Assembly: GCF_048564905.1 (NCBI RefSeq) | Contig: NC_133007.1 | Coordinates: 23,372,001-23,436,000, forward strand | Source of the DNA: Vicugna pacos | Taxonomy: Eukaryota; Chordata; Mammalia; Artiodactyla; Camelidae | Direction: 5' to 3' | DNA: 64,000 nt | Part shown: positions 44,229-56,339 of the stretch, piece after piece | Layout of the letters: every line of letters starts with the position of its first letter | Numbering within the stretch: position 1 is the stretch's first letter | Notes under the pieces: generated by a model | Database searches by the model: none | What the model was told of the DNA's origin: nothing | Seen by the model: the letters and a program-made list of their open reading frames with translations, nothing else | Position numbers and translations under genes: made by a program

Positions 44229-44441
44229 ATGTCTTCCCCACAACTTCTAGCCTTCTTATGGGACAAGGGTACACTCAACGTTGCCTTACCTGCTCCTGCT
44301 TACCTAGTGAAAGCTCTCTTCTTCTTTGTGCTCCTGATGGCTCTGGTCACTCTCCTCATCCTGGTCTGGAAAGTAGCCAAAGACAAAAGCAACAAGAGCA
44401 GAGAATCAGTCCAAGGGAAGGAGGCAACACCTCTGGCATGA
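44229..44441 (+). CDS. SMIM42: Small single-pass integral membrane protein, SMIM42-like (70 aa)
   Basis: The frame encodes 70 residues. A polar N-terminal part (1-25, MSSPQLLAFLWDKGTLN...) is followed by one hydrophobic span at about 26-48 (YLVKALFFFVLLMALVTLLI and on) and a basic, soluble C-terminal tail (KVAKDKSNKSRESVQGKEAT). An in-frame TGA lies 42 bases upstream, so the ATG is the first possible start, although its context is weak (C at -3). A polyadenylation signal AATAAA stands at 44753-44758, giving a compact 3' UTR. I think this is SMIM42, an uncharacterised human membrane protein gene that I recall at 1q23.1, the CD1D/KIRREL1 band; position and architecture support this but I cannot check the alignment. 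Topology and function are unknown. A chance open frame in L2-like DNA is the alternative. Confidence 0.55.
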   Translation: MSSPQLLAFLWDKGTLNVALPAPAYLVKALFFFVLLMALVTLLILVWKVAKDKSNKSRESVQGKEATPLA

Positions 44442-44775
44442 AGATCTGCATTCTTGGTGGAGATGCCCCTGCAGGGAAGATCTGGAGGCCCCAGAGGCAG
44501 GGCCATCTTGGAGCTGACTTTGAGGGAGAGCCTGGGGAGGAAGACCTGTTTCAGCCACCCAGTCCCCCAGTGCCAGATGTTCCCCGCCGCCAGGCCTCCT
44601 TTCCCTCCTCTGCAACCACCTCCGATAGAATTCTCACTCATCCTGCTGCTCTTTGGCTGGTCCAGGCTCCTGAGTTTAAATGTCTTCTCTCTCTGGATCT
44701 TCCACACTGAAATTATAAATGGCTCTTGATTTCTGTGTTAACAGAAGAAAGGAATAAATACAAGGAGAATTAAAA
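44442..44775 (+). other. 3' untranslated region of the SMIM42-like gene
   Basis: This unique-looking, moderately GC-rich sequence runs from the stop codon to an AATAAA at 44753-44758. Overlapping open frames of 91-150 codons in this stretch have no recognisable domain and are treated as chance. Confidence 0.4.
44753..44758 (+). terminator. Polyadenylation signal AATAAA
   Basis: A canonical hexamer stands 310 bases after the stop of the small membrane protein frame. It is on the same strand and outside any repeat I recognise, so it is the best candidate for that transcript's end. Confidence 0.45.
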
Positions 44776-45900
44776 ATTGATGACAAAGCCCAAATTTCCC
44801 TTTTTAAATTGGGTATATGTTGGCTCTGGGATATCAAAATTATTGGGCGCTCACAGCATCTCAGACTACACAATGAAACTACACTGGAAGCTCAGTTCCA
44901 GAAGATCCTTGAAATGGAACAGCTCATCTACCCTGAATTCTAGGTAAAATTCTCCTTCCTCTTCACCTAATTCTAGGAGTAGAGTATTTCCTCTCAAAAA
45001 AAATTTTTTTGCTGCACCAACTACTTTTCTCTCTTCTTCCCCATCATCCAACTTTGTGGGTTGGCAAATTTTTTTAATATTGTATTTTTGTCTGATTATT
45101 AACATCTTTTCTGAATTTGGAACAAATTAACTTCTTTTTCAAATGAAACCCACATTAAAGAGACGGTGTTTTGAAAAAAAATCCATACTCTCATCCAATT
45201 TCCCTCAGGAGCATTTGACATTTGCCTGGAAGAAATTAGCATTTTTTTAGGAGAAAAACCTCTGTGTCCAACCCCACAGTTAACCGTTCCTCCTAAAAGC
45301 ATCCTGTCTGGTGTCCCTTGTCTCCCTTCCCATATGCACTTGACTCCAGAGTCTTGAGCCAAGAGCCCCTCCCTCAAAAATCTTTTTCATTGCTTAGAGT
45401 CGTGGGACTGTGTCTGTTGCTCCCTGGTACCTGGGCTGTGTACTTTTTATCTGAACCCACTGCAGTCCACTCTAATCCATAGAAATTAAGGAGCTTGGTC
45501 ACTTGGTGCTGAGGAGAGGCTAATATTGCCGCCAGATCCAAGGGAAGCCCCCCTCCCCCCACCATGCCTGCTTCCTCCAGCCTGTCAATGGTGGTGGTAT
45601 TTTTGTGGCTGACCAGCTTCAGCGTAGACAGCTTACGGGTGACTTGAGGCAGAACCAAAAGCCTCATGGCCAGGGAAGAGGTAGCCCTCGCCCCTCTGGT
45701 AGAGTGGGCCCCCTTTATTGAAGACCCGCTAGGGTTCCCTTCCAGCTGTGTGCCACACCTCTTCTCAGTCCAGCATGCCTGCTCAAGAAGTCGGTGATGG
45801 GAAATAGTGTGTGTGTTTCCCACGCATCTCTCTTTGACGGGGAGTTCCACACAAGGCCTGTCAAGCCTCAGAGTTGGCAGAAAAGATCCTCAGCTCTGCT
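44776..45900. other. No gene seen
   Basis: Downstream of the small membrane protein gene. The minus-strand frame of 158 codons at 45850-45374 lacks a recognisable domain. Confidence 0.35.
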
Positions 45901-45929
45901 TACTCTCCAGATCTTTCTCTCCTATCCCG

Positions 45930-46400
45930 CAAATGCCTCTTTCATCCATCAGACGTTTATTGAGTTCTTGCTACGTATCAGGCTCTGTCCAGGGTGCTAG
46001 AGAGACGAGAGAAAGAGGTCCCGTCTGCTCTCTCCTAGAGCCTACACAGCAGAGTGGAAGATAGGTGTTAATGAACTAATCACAGGGATGGATGCTTAAT
46101 TATCAACTCAGAAAAGTGCCCTGAAAAAACGTAGCTTTGTGAGAGCGTGCATCAGAAGGAGCTGACGTGGACTGGAGAAGGCTTACCTGAGGAATCACAC
46201 TTGAGCTGAGAGCTGAGGTATGAGTGGAAATTAGACACAGGACGGGTCGGGGCAGAAGGGCACAAGATCAGCCCATGCAAAGGTCTGTAATGGGAGGAGT
46301 CTGTTGTTAATGGGCTAGAAAGATGGTGGTTCCAGAGCACAGAAGATGAGCATGAGAATGGAACCACATGGAGCTGGAGACGTCCGTGGGTCTCACAAAA
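45930..46400 (+). mobile_element. L2-type LINE fragment
   Basis: GTTTATTGAGTTCTTGCTAC followed by TCAGGCTCTGTCCAGGGTGC, then a decayed interior. Confidence 0.45.
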
Positions 46401-47580
46401 GCCCAGTGAGCAATACTAGTCTGGACGCCCGTGGAGGTGGGGGGGGGGGGCAGCCTCTAAGGTTCCTTGATTTAACAGTGCTGTGCGTGATGATAAAACT
46501 CTAGGCCAGGTTGCTCCATGCTCCCCAGGGGCTCTAAGTCACTCTCTTTCCATTTTCTTCAGTCTTCCAGGATCTCCCCTCTCCCCAGACTCCTCACGCA
46601 CCCAAGTCTCAGTTGTATCCTCATTTGAAACTTTCTGACCAATCAGCCAGCCTGCATTGTTAGGCTATGGCCACCTGATGGCAGCAAAGGGTCAGCAAAT
46701 CAGCTCCCAGGCAGAGGACGCCTCTCTCCTTCACACTCTGAGAGCTGGGTAGTTAGTCTCCAAAAGACTATAATCACATTATCCACAATGATGGGAATCA
46801 CTTAGCCAGGAGATCTCCTGAGCTGGAAAGTTCATCATTTTTGATCATCAATTATATGCTGGATCAACATGTAGTATCTGTATTCTGCTTAACTACCCTA
46901 TGAAAAGGACACCATCACTCCTACAGGTGGGAAGTTGAGGCTCACAGACTCAAACAGAGAGGCTGATTCTCTGCCCAAAGCCTCACAGCAGAGCCAGATT
47001 ATCTTTCCTCTCCCATGCTGCCTCCTGCATTCATTGAAAAATAAGACATCTCCTGTTTGAGGCGGCTCTTCTTTCCCTATCAGAATTCTCTTTGCTCTTA
47101 AAATGCCACTAGCATGAGTTAGTATGGGCGCCCTGCATCTGCCTCTGTTCTCTCCTCCTCTGCCTTCTCCCCGGCACTTCAGAGAGATCTGTCTGCAGCT
47201 CTGGGTCCTGCGCCTGTAAGAATGAAGCCAACATGTACCAACCACCATAACACTTCAAGGGGTCATGGGGACCAAAGGGAAAAGGCAGTGAAAAAAAACG
47301 GTAAGATGCTGCTCCCTTTTGCAGGGAGCTTCTGGGCCAGTTGTGGCTAAGGCTTCCCCAATCACAGTGCCAGGTGGTTTCTGAGAAAGGTGAAAGGTGG
47401 GTACCAATGGAATGGTCTAGGCATTCTGAAGCCTGGGGTGCCCTGTGGGCTGCATCAGTCAGGGAAGCAGGTGAAATATTAGCAAAATGGACAACCTAAA
47501 TTTAAGAGTAGATGGGAGCATGTGACAGACATGCGGGACAGGATGCATGTAGGGAAACAATGAAAAATCAGGTTGAAAAA
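46401..47580. other. No gene seen; G run and MIR-like piece
   Basis: A G run of 12 lies at 46439-46450. A MIR-like piece lies at about 46900-47010. Confidence 0.35.
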
Positions 47581-47581
47581 A

Positions 47582-47694
47582 AGGAGGAAGGTGTAGCTCA
47601 TTGGTACAGCATGTGCTTAGCATGCATGAGGTCCTGGGTTCAATCTCCAGTACCTCCATTACATAAGTAAATAAACCCAGTTACCCCTCAAAAT
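47582..47694 (+). mobile_element. Vic-1-type SINE with target-site duplication
   Basis: The flanking direct repeat is AAAAATCAGGTTGAAAAA (47563-47580) and AAAAATCAGATTGAGAAA (47695-47712), with two differences. The head AGGTGTAGCTCATTGGTACA is diverged. Confidence 0.8.
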
Positions 47695-47918
47695 AAAAAT
47701 CAGATTGAGAAAAGAGTACCAGCCAGTGGAAAAGGGCCTTGAATGCCAGACTAAAGTGTCCAATTTCAATTAAGAGGAACCTGGGGAAGGTTTTCAACCA
47801 GGGGAGTAGCAAGTGTAATAAACATTCAAGATTAATTTGACATAGTCAACGTGCAGGATGAGTGGGAGTGGGAGAAGGGAGAGACTGAGTCAAGAAGACC
47901 AGTTAAGATGCTAGTTGA

Positions 47919-48011
47919 GGGAGGGAGGGTATAGCTTAGGGGTAGAGTGTGTGCTTGACATGCACAACACCATCAGTTCAATCCCCAGTACCTCTGTTAA
48001 AATAAGTAAAC
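47919..48011 (+). mobile_element. Vic-1-type SINE with target-site duplication
   Basis: A short copy with direct repeats AAGATGCTAGTTGA (47905-47918) and AAGATGCTTGTTGA (48012-48025). Confidence 0.8.
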
Positions 48012-48029
48012 AAGATGCTTGTTGAATAA

Positions 48030-49930
48030 CAATACTTTCTAAAGTGTTACTTTCCCATTTCTGTGACTTTGCCCCATTCTATTCCTTCCACTTGAAATAC
48101 TCTTTTGTAAACAATTCTCTGCTCAGTAGTTTTTTAAGGGTGTGTGTGAGGAGGGAGGGTGAGTGGCATTCAGAGGGGTGCATGCTCAGAACTTGGTCCA
48201 AGAGCGGGCCATAGGAAAGGGGACCTTCCCGTTCCCATCCTCCTGGCCCCAAGGGCTGAGTGGCTGCGTAATGGGCTGAAAAAGGTGGTGCCTCAAGTTG
48301 CAATGAGACAACTATTTTCTTAGAAAACTTTAGACACACAGAACTGCCTTCTCAAGAGGATGTGCGAGTGGGAGGAGAATGGTTTGTAGAACCAGCACTT
48401 TCTCCAGTGTCACCTCAGAGCTTTTCCTGGCTTTCTCTGGAGGCCCAGAGAGCCAAGAGTCTGCGGTCTGGGGAATGAAGCATTATGGAGTAGGAAGATG
48501 CTTTGCCGCTGGAAGCCAATGTCCTCATGCACAAAGACCCCATCTGTGCCTGAAGCAGATGCCTGCATCCGACCACCGAACACTGGGTGACAATTTCATT
48601 AGATGGCCCTGTGCCACTGTGAGAGCCCAGAAACGTGTGTGCACTTGTAGTTCCCTGCTTTCACCACCTGAGGGCAGCATGCCTCCATAAGTAGAACGGC
48701 AGAGCCGGCTCAAGACAAAAAATAAGCTTGGCGCTTCCAGAACAGAAAAAGTCACTTCAGAGAGTCTCTCCGAAGCCTCTCCCAACAATTCCCCAACAAT
48801 GAGTAAGTAAGGGCAGCCGACCTGGCAACAGGGATGATAAACCAGAAATTTGGGAAACAAACCCTGAGGAGTCCCAGTTACCAGTTTTCCTTCGAGTAGA
48901 AGGATTTCGAGGTTGTGTTACCTCCCCAGGTCCTTTTCATCACGGCTGCCTCCAGCCGCCAATGAGCCTGTCTTGAGTCCAATGAAAGCAAATGCTGGAA
49001 GGAGTCGTGAGCTGGATTCCTGGACCCAGCCGGCCACGAACTCCCTATATGAATGAGCCTCAGTTTCCTCATCAGGAAAGTGAGAAATACACGTATATAC
49101 CCAACTCATAGGATTGTGAGGGAGCGATAAAGGGTCTTTGTGGGATCCGCGGTGCCAGAAGCCCTTTAATAGTTTAGTGTCTTAGATAGGAAGAGCCAAA
49201 TAGGAAACCCTGCGATGACAGGCAGACAGACAGATCTTTATCAATGCAGGCCAAAAAATATATATGCCTGGCTTGGGTCAGAAAGGTGCAGTGACTGAGC
49301 AGGATCAAGTTCCTTAGAGTTTTGTGGGTCTCCTGAATTAATTTAAGCTCAGTCCAGATAAGACGACCCCAGAAGACAACCACACAAATGGGACCTGGGA
49401 AAAAGCATACTTTTCTGTTAATAACAATTAACACCTAGATAACACTTTAGAGCTTAAACGTGGTTTTGCCCACATTCCCCCTGACTCCTGAGAGCAGAGA
49501 GGGAGATGCTCTCATCAGTCTTCTTTCACACTTGAGAAAAGGGGTTCAAAGAAGTGAAGCCACTTGCTCAAGGTCTCAAAGCCAGTCAGGGGTCCAGCCA
49601 GACCCTCTAAATCCAGGGTTTGCATTCTTTCCATGATGCAGCCCCAGAAGACTGGGACGGTGAAGGAATCTCCTCCATCTTAAATCCCAGGGAGTCAAGT
49701 GGGCAGCTCCACCACCGGAGGCTTTGCAGAGTCCAGCCTACCCAGCCTGCTGATGGAGGGTCAAGAGGGCTTCCGGCCCCCCTTCCTCATCCCCAGTAAA
49801 TGCCAGCGACTTTTTTTTTTTTTTTTGTCCCATCTGAATGGCAGACTGGCCACCACTGACTGCTCTGAGCTTGGGTCTCTCCTGCAACCCAGCCCCAACC
49901 GTCCCAAGCAGTTTCTTCATAGTTGTGCAG
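48030..49930. other. No gene seen; MIR fragments
   Basis: A MIR-like piece lies at about 49530-49620 (TTGCTCAAGGTCTCAAAGCC). The rest is unassigned. Confidence 0.4.
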
Positions 49931-49936
49931 CAGCGG

Positions 49937-49990
49937 GCCACGTGGAGCCACGTGGAGCCACAGGAGCCACGTGGAGCCACAGGAGCCAGA
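49937..49990. repeat. Short minisatellite carrying three CACGTG E-boxes
   Basis: Units of about 10-19 bases of the type GAGCCACGTG and GAGCCACAG are tandem here. E-boxes lie at 49939-49944, 49949-49954 and 49968-49973. Confidence 0.75.
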
Positions 49991-51399
49991 GGGCACAGTA
50001 CAGTGCGGGGAGAGGAGGCAGAGCCCAATAGAGGGGGCTGTGATCCCCACAACAGCAGAAGGCAGAGGAAGAGGGGGCCGCGGTGAGGTGGGGACCACCT
50101 AGGATCGGAGTTAGGGGCTCTGAAGAATTGGGGCTTGCTTCTGCTGCTTACTCCTTAGGGCTTTCAGACTTTATTGGATCTCCCCAATCATCTACCCCTA
50201 AATTGTACTTTTTAATTCACTGTAACATGTATTTCAGCCCATTGCTTCTACTCTTAGCCTGGGACCCGTGGATAGATGGGGGCAGGGTGTTTCTGGGAAC
50301 TTGGATTGAGGAGGAGGACACATTTTCACTAACCTAAGTGCATTCAGTATTCCTCTGCTACAAGCCCCAGTAGGATGAGGGATACCGGTGCTTCTGTTGC
50401 CAACAGACGTCAAGATGCTTTCCTATTCTGAGTCACCACAGATCTCTTGAAATGCCATTTACACTCATCACAGCTTGGAAATTACGGTAGTTATTTGATC
50501 TGCTGCTCGGCCTGGTGATAGAATGCCTTGTTAAAGAAGGTGGTAGGTTACTATGTCACAAATTTGGAGGCTTTTTTGGACTCTTTCAATAACGGTGTTT
50601 CAGTAAAATTGGCTTCCTTTGTAGTCCTCTGTACTTCAGTGTGTGCATTTGGGAACACTGAGCGCCCCCAGGTCTCCCCAGGCCACCAGAGGGGTCCTGT
50701 GCACAGGAAGGATCAAGAACCCTGAACCAAAATGCTCCTCAGAGTCCTTAAAGGGGTCTGCGTCTGACCGGACTCCTGGCACGGAGCTCCCTGAGCGCAG
50801 AGAGACAGAAGGGTGAGGCACCTCGTTTCTGGAGCCCCTACAAATACCATCTTGTTCAACTCTCACAAGGATTCAGAGACGATGACCACATTAGGCACAT
50901 TTGAAAGAGGAAGAAACAAAAACTCCCACAGGAAGCGAGCAGCAGCGCTCCCCCTGCTCCCCTGCTTTCGAGGTCTAGAGCCCCCTGGAGCCCCAGCCCA
51001 CGCCGGCGAGGAGCTGGGCCTCAAGTCAGGTGCCACCATCAGCTGTGTGACCGAGGGCTGGTCGCTGGACTGCTCTGAGTCTCAGTCCTAATCTCCACAG
51101 CGAGGATAAAAACACCCCTTCCACAGGGTCTCCTTGTGGGGCTGAAATAACGTGTGTAAGGAGCTTAGCACGGCGCCTGGACCTGCTGGCGGCGCTGTGA
51201 CCGCCATCGCTGTCACAGAGAAGGGACCCGGGACGGTGCCCTGCCGTGGCCCGACAGCCCGTTTTGGACTTTACAGGAGACTCTGAGGCCTCTCTCCCAC
51301 CTCCAACTCCTCTCATCAGAAACAGCCAAGAATGTGTTTGTTTCTTTCCTCCCTCAGCATCCTGACTTCTCAGAGGCCAAACGGACCTCCCCCTTCTCG
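49991..51399. other. No gene seen; MIR-like pieces
   Basis: A MIR-like piece lies at about 51040-51180. No exon was recognised. Confidence 0.35.
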
Positions 51400-52080
51400 C
51401 CAGCGAGGAACTCGGGCTGGAAGCATGAAAGCCAACGTGCCAGGGCCGGGGGGCGGGAGGCGGGGTGCCCGCCGGCCGCAGTGCAGGTGTCGGCAGCCCC
51501 GGGCTCGCCCGAGCAGCGCTCTCCTGCCGGAGCGGGGCCCGCTGGGGGCGGAGGGCGCGACCGCGCCGTCCGTGTCCCCGCGTGCATGAGTGCAATTTAT
51601 GTTCTTGCAGGGTTGCGGGGAGGCGGCTGAGGTTTCACAAGCTGGACCTGACAGATAATTACACAAAGACAAATTGTGCCCTGCCTTACCCTTCTCCCCG
51701 TAAGGCAACCTCCAGACGCCGCGTGCGGTGGAGGGGAGGGGGATGCGGGGGGCGGAGCAGCGGGACGGGGAGGAGCTGGGCCCGGCCGACCCATCACTCA
51801 TCTCCAGCCGGGCGGGCCGCGGCGCCGGGAGGGCCAGGGGCGGGCTCTCGCTACCACGCAAACGCTTCTCGGGACTGGAGTGGCTCTCCTTGATGATGAC
51901 AGACGCGGGGAGCGTCAGTGCCCTCCCCGTGCCCGGACCAAAGCTAGTTGCTCTGTGGGAGGCCGGAAGCCAGCCCCCCAGGGATGCTGCCGACCAGACG
52001 CAGGGTGCTCGGCTGCGTTCCCCGGAGGAGAAGTCGCCCTGAGCCTGGAGGGGCCCCAACCCGAGCTCCGGGTCCTGCTC
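51400..52080. promoter_or_regulatory. GC-rich CpG island with a conserved-looking core
   Basis: The block is dense in CpG and G runs on both sides of an AT-richer core at about 51590-51690 (near TGACAGATAATTACACAAAG). Such a pattern, GC-rich flanks around an unbiased core, is often seen at enhancers or alternative promoters. Long frames (up to 246 codons on the minus strand) are present, but they have low-complexity Pro/Ala/Arg/Gly composition and no domain. Confidence 0.45.
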
Positions 52081-55079
52081 TGGGAGCTGATGGGAAATCC
52101 CTTTTCTCACGCAGGTGTCTCCCCATCTCCTACATTCCTGCCCGCATTCTCCCCACTCCCACTATCTTCTCCTTTTTCCTTCTCTTTCCCATTAAAATCT
52201 TTCCTATTGCATGAGAGGATTTTTTTTTTTATGTTCCCATGAGAAAACCTGGAAGACAGGGTATGTAGCCTAGGAATCGCCTACACTTTTTTTTTTTAGT
52301 TAAAAAGATAGTAATTTTCACTGTAATCTTGAATTTATAATTATTTTATGTTGACCAGCATGGAAGCTAATAAAAATAAATCAAACCTATGAACGTATTA
52401 AACTTTTTTTCAAAGAGAGAGAAAACAGACTGCTCAAGCTAGTTTTAGTTTTAAATTCTCTCGAAGCTGAGGGAGAGCCTCGACTCCTTCATCAATAAAA
52501 TTGGGGGAAAAATTATCTTCCTTGCTTGGTGGAAGGCACGCTACTTTGTTCAGTTATTCATTCGTGGGGCATCTCCTGAGCACCCGTGGAGTGGCCAGCA
52601 CTGGGTGTGATGTCGTTTGGTCTGTATCATCAGAGAGCAGAGCGGAGGGGACTATGTAAGGGTCCCCGGGGGCCGGCCCACCCAGGCAGAGTGATCGACG
52701 TCCTCCACCGAGGGCCAGAGAGGCTGCCGTGAGGAGGCTTCTGTGATCAATGATTCTCTCCTGGGCCATGTTTTTTCCGCACAGAGCTCGGCCTCCCTGG
52801 CCCTCCAAACAGATTGCTACCTGTCACACCCCTCCTCTCTACATATCTATATAGAAGAGCTCAGTCTTTCCTGCAGCCTCCCCTGAAACCCCAGGCGAGA
52901 TTAGCATCCCCGCCCCTGCATCTCTAGTGAAATTACCTGTGGTGGCGTCTCCTCCTCCACCCTGAAGGCCAGGGCCGCCTCTTCCTTCCCCAGCCGCAGG
53001 CCCCACGACGCCCAGAGCAGGTGCACAACTATTCCTGAGCTGAACGGGCCTCTCCTTCCCAGATCAGTCTCTGTCTGGCTCTGTCATTCTCCCACTTGCC
53101 TTCCCTCCTCCATTTGGCTTCTGCTCACTCTTCTCTCTCCCTTCGTGCCGGGCCTCCTCCCCACTCCTTTGTTCTCTTTCATAAGATCTGTAACTGGGGA
53201 AAGATTCCTCCTTCTTGTCAGGCCCATTCATTCTCCCGCCTTCGCGCACGCAGCCTGGGCTGGCTGGCTTTGTACCTCCTCTCCCTGGTTCTCTGCCTTC
53301 CCGTGGCTCCTCCTTCTTTCCCTGGAGCTGTGGCTGAGCTCTGGCAGGTGCTCCCAGGTCACAGCAGCGACCCCATTCCTGCACAGCACCCCCTCATCCC
53401 GGCATACTCCAGTCCACACATCCATCCCCATCCCCTACACAGACCTCACTGTGCACACACGCGCCCCCACACAAACACACGCCCGGAAGTCTTCCGCCTT
53501 TCAATGATAAGCCATTTCGCCTTTCCTGGGAAGGAGGAGGCCATGCCTCGAGCATAAACCCAGAAGTTCCTTGGAGGAGGTGCCCCTGCACTGTTGGAAA
53601 GTCCAGCAAACCGCAGGGGTCAGGGTCCTCAGATGGTAACAGGCTTGGAGGAGATTCAGCAAGGAAGGTCCAGGTCCCTCACAACACAGTGCCTCCTCGC
53701 TCTCCAAGCCACATGTCCTCGAGGCTCTTGGACCACTGGCCCTGGTCAGTTTCTGGCCTGAGCTCTTCTCTTGTTCCCCACCCAGCCTGCTGCGGCCCTT
53801 CTGGCTCCTCCTGCCACTCCCTCCTTGCTCCCTGAGAGACTTTCAATTTCCTCCACCCGGAGGACATCACCTGAGATGTCCTGAAGCTCTGGACTTCAAC
53901 CCCCACCCTTTACTTTCTAATCACATTCTCATCCTGTGGCCACACTTGCATCCCAGCCCCGCCCCTCTTCCTTTGCTGCTTCTTTCAGACACACACCTGC
54001 CCCAAATCCCTCCTGCTCCTCCTTCCCTGCCCCAGCCTACCCCCTCTACTCCCGTCCACTCGTTCTCATTACTCATGGACTCCCCCTTGCATAGGGAACC
54101 TTCCAGAATCCATCAGCACAGAGGACATCTCCCTGCCTGGGATACTGTGGGACAGTCTCTACCTCTAACATAAGTTCACACGTTAGCACAGTTTGTAGAT
54201 CTGATTCCATCGAATGCAACCGCCTTCTTTTACAGATGAGAGAACTGAGATTCAGGGCAGGGGGCGGGGGTGCGGTGTAAGGCATCAGGAGCACACAGCT
54301 CACTCACCTGAGTGTAAACAGCATGCACTCACCGTTGGCTCAGTGTTCTTACCCTGCTATGCAGATGTGTGCATAGAGGCCAGTTCCACTGCCTGACCTG
54401 GTGAAGTTTGTGGTGAGGGTAAGGGGTTGGGGGGAACGAAAGCTGGGAATAATTCTGCATGGGGACCCCTGGGACAGGCAGCTTCCGGCTTCTTTCTGAG
54501 CCAGTGGAAGAACCATACAGCTGAGGAGACGGTCAACTGGCTGATTTAAACACCCATCACAGGAGATCACCCCAGGAGATGCCAGCCTGGACTTTCTCCC
54601 TTCTCTCTCTCTCTCCTGGGAGCATGTGGGCTTCAGGAGGGAGACACCTCTGGTGAATGAGGAGACGATGGGAAGACCTCAGGAGAAACGGGCGCTCATT
54701 CTCAGCCTCAAGTTCCCTCCACCTGGAAGTGATGGGCAGGGTGCTGGGGTGTCTTCCTGTGGGCATAGGGACAGAGGTGAGGGTCGGCTAAGTAACTGAT
54801 AAGGACTACTACAAAGGGGAGAAGAGAGCCCGAGGTGGCCTGGAACGGGAAGCAGTGAGCCGAGTTTCCCCGCGGGGAGGATGGCTGCTTTAATCATCCC
54901 TGTATCCCTCCTGCCCTCTCCCTCCCGGTCCCAGCACAAAGACGAGGGTGCTGGGGAGGGAGGAGGGAGAGGGAAGGAAACACTAAGTAAGGCTCAAAGA
55001 ATATGGAGCAGAAAAATAGAGGGAAATGGGAGAAACAAAGGAAACCGCTGAAGAAGCAAAGAGGGCCACAGAAAGGAGG
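52081..55079. other. No gene seen; unique-looking DNA with MIR
   Basis: A relatively repeat-poor, GC-moderate region. An L2-like end is near 52545-52610 and a MIR-like piece near 54190-54290. The region at 53100-53560 is pyrimidine-rich on the plus strand and accounts for the long frames there. Confidence 0.4.
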
Positions 55080-55460
55080 GTGAGGAAAGGAGTCGGCCTC
55101 CTCCGCGCGGGCCTCTGGCTCCGGGCGGTCGCTAGGGGGCGCCGGGCGCATCCCTCGCCCCTCGCCCCGCGCCCCGTTCCCCGGCCCCCAGCTCCCTGCT
55201 CGCGCCCCGGCCCTGCCACACTCCAGCAGAAGCCATTACAGAGAACAAACTACCTTCTTGTCTCCGAGATGGGTCCCCGGGGCGCAAGGCAAATTGCCTG
55301 CCTCGTGCATAATAAACCAAGCGTGGACAGCAGCGCGGAGGAGGTCCGGGCTGCCAGCGGGCAGAGGCAGCGCCGCCCACCCCGGCCGCCCTGGCTCCCG
55401 GAGCCCCTGCCTGGGGCGTGGGTGGCTGCACCGGGTGCCCGAGGGGGTCAGGGGTGCGGG
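55080..55460. promoter_or_regulatory. GC-rich CpG island
   Basis: This is a second GC-rich island with an unbiased core near 55255-55325 (TTGCCTGCCTCGTGCATAAT). No recognisable coding exon was found. It may be an enhancer or the start of a non-coding transcript. Confidence 0.4.
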
Positions 55461-55589
55461 GGGATGACATAGATCCGGGAGAATCTCAGTAATGCTTCAA
55501 ACACCAGCTTGCCCCCAGTACACCCATCCTGCACCCCAACACAAGTTTGTGACTGTTGGCTTATCCCAAGGAAGCCACTCCAAGTGCTC

Positions 55590-55945
55590 TGCTCCTTGTC
55601 TTTATTAGGCCACCTGCCTCTGCCTGGAATGCCTTTCTTCATGTGAAAAAGTAGGCTGCCTTTCTCATCTGTCAAGTCCCTGCTCAGAGGTTACATTCTC
55701 ACTTTGAACTCTCAACAGTTGTAAGCGATGGCTTTCTCTTTCTGCTAAGTCTGCACTGTGTTCAGATTCCTAGTATCTCGCGGTTACATCACATATTACA
55801 TTTATTTGGATACAGGTATGTCTCTGCTACCGGACTGCACATTTCTGAAGGACAGAAAGCATTATCTACTGATCTCCATATCCCGGAGACTTAGCACAGT
55901 GTTCAGTACTGAGTGACTGACTGACTGAATGAATGAATGCTTTTA
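55590..55945 (+). mobile_element. L2 LINE 3' end
   Basis: CACCTGCCTCTGCCTGGAAT, GTCAAGTCCCTGCTCAGAGG and a TGAATGAATGAATGC tail, in L2 order. Confidence 0.6.
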
Positions 55946-56339
55946 AAAGGTGAAACTAGAGGTCTGGACCACCAGTTCATCACAGGTCCTTCCCCTCCAC
56001 TTACAGCTGGCTTCCTGCAATCCTGCTCTGCCCTCTCTGAGATTCCGTATGAGGGGGAGGGGTTATATAAGGAGTGAAGCCTCCCCAGGGGAGATTAGCC
56101 ATCCTCAGGAATGATGTAGGAGGAAGACACGGGGGTGAGGGGTGGCATGTGTTGAGCCCAGTCCCCACCTGCAAGGAGCGCCCAGTCTCATGAGAAAGCC
56201 ACGCCGATGAATGATGACAACCCAGTATGCCAAGTGCGTAGAAAGAGAAAAGCAGGAGAGCCACACCTTTTCCTGAGATAACCCAACAGTCACAAACTTG
56301 TCTGTGACCTTGAGTCCACGGAGTGCCTAGAAGCAGCCC

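Noticed and set aside
44258-44710. 150-codon frame overlapping the small membrane protein
   Set aside because: It has no domain and overlaps the 70-codon frame that has a clear membrane span and a better gene context.
51370-52110. 246-codon minus-strand frame in the GC-rich island
   Set aside because: Low-complexity Pro/Ala/Arg/Gly composition, overlapping long frames on both strands, and no domain. GC-rich DNA has few stop codons by chance.
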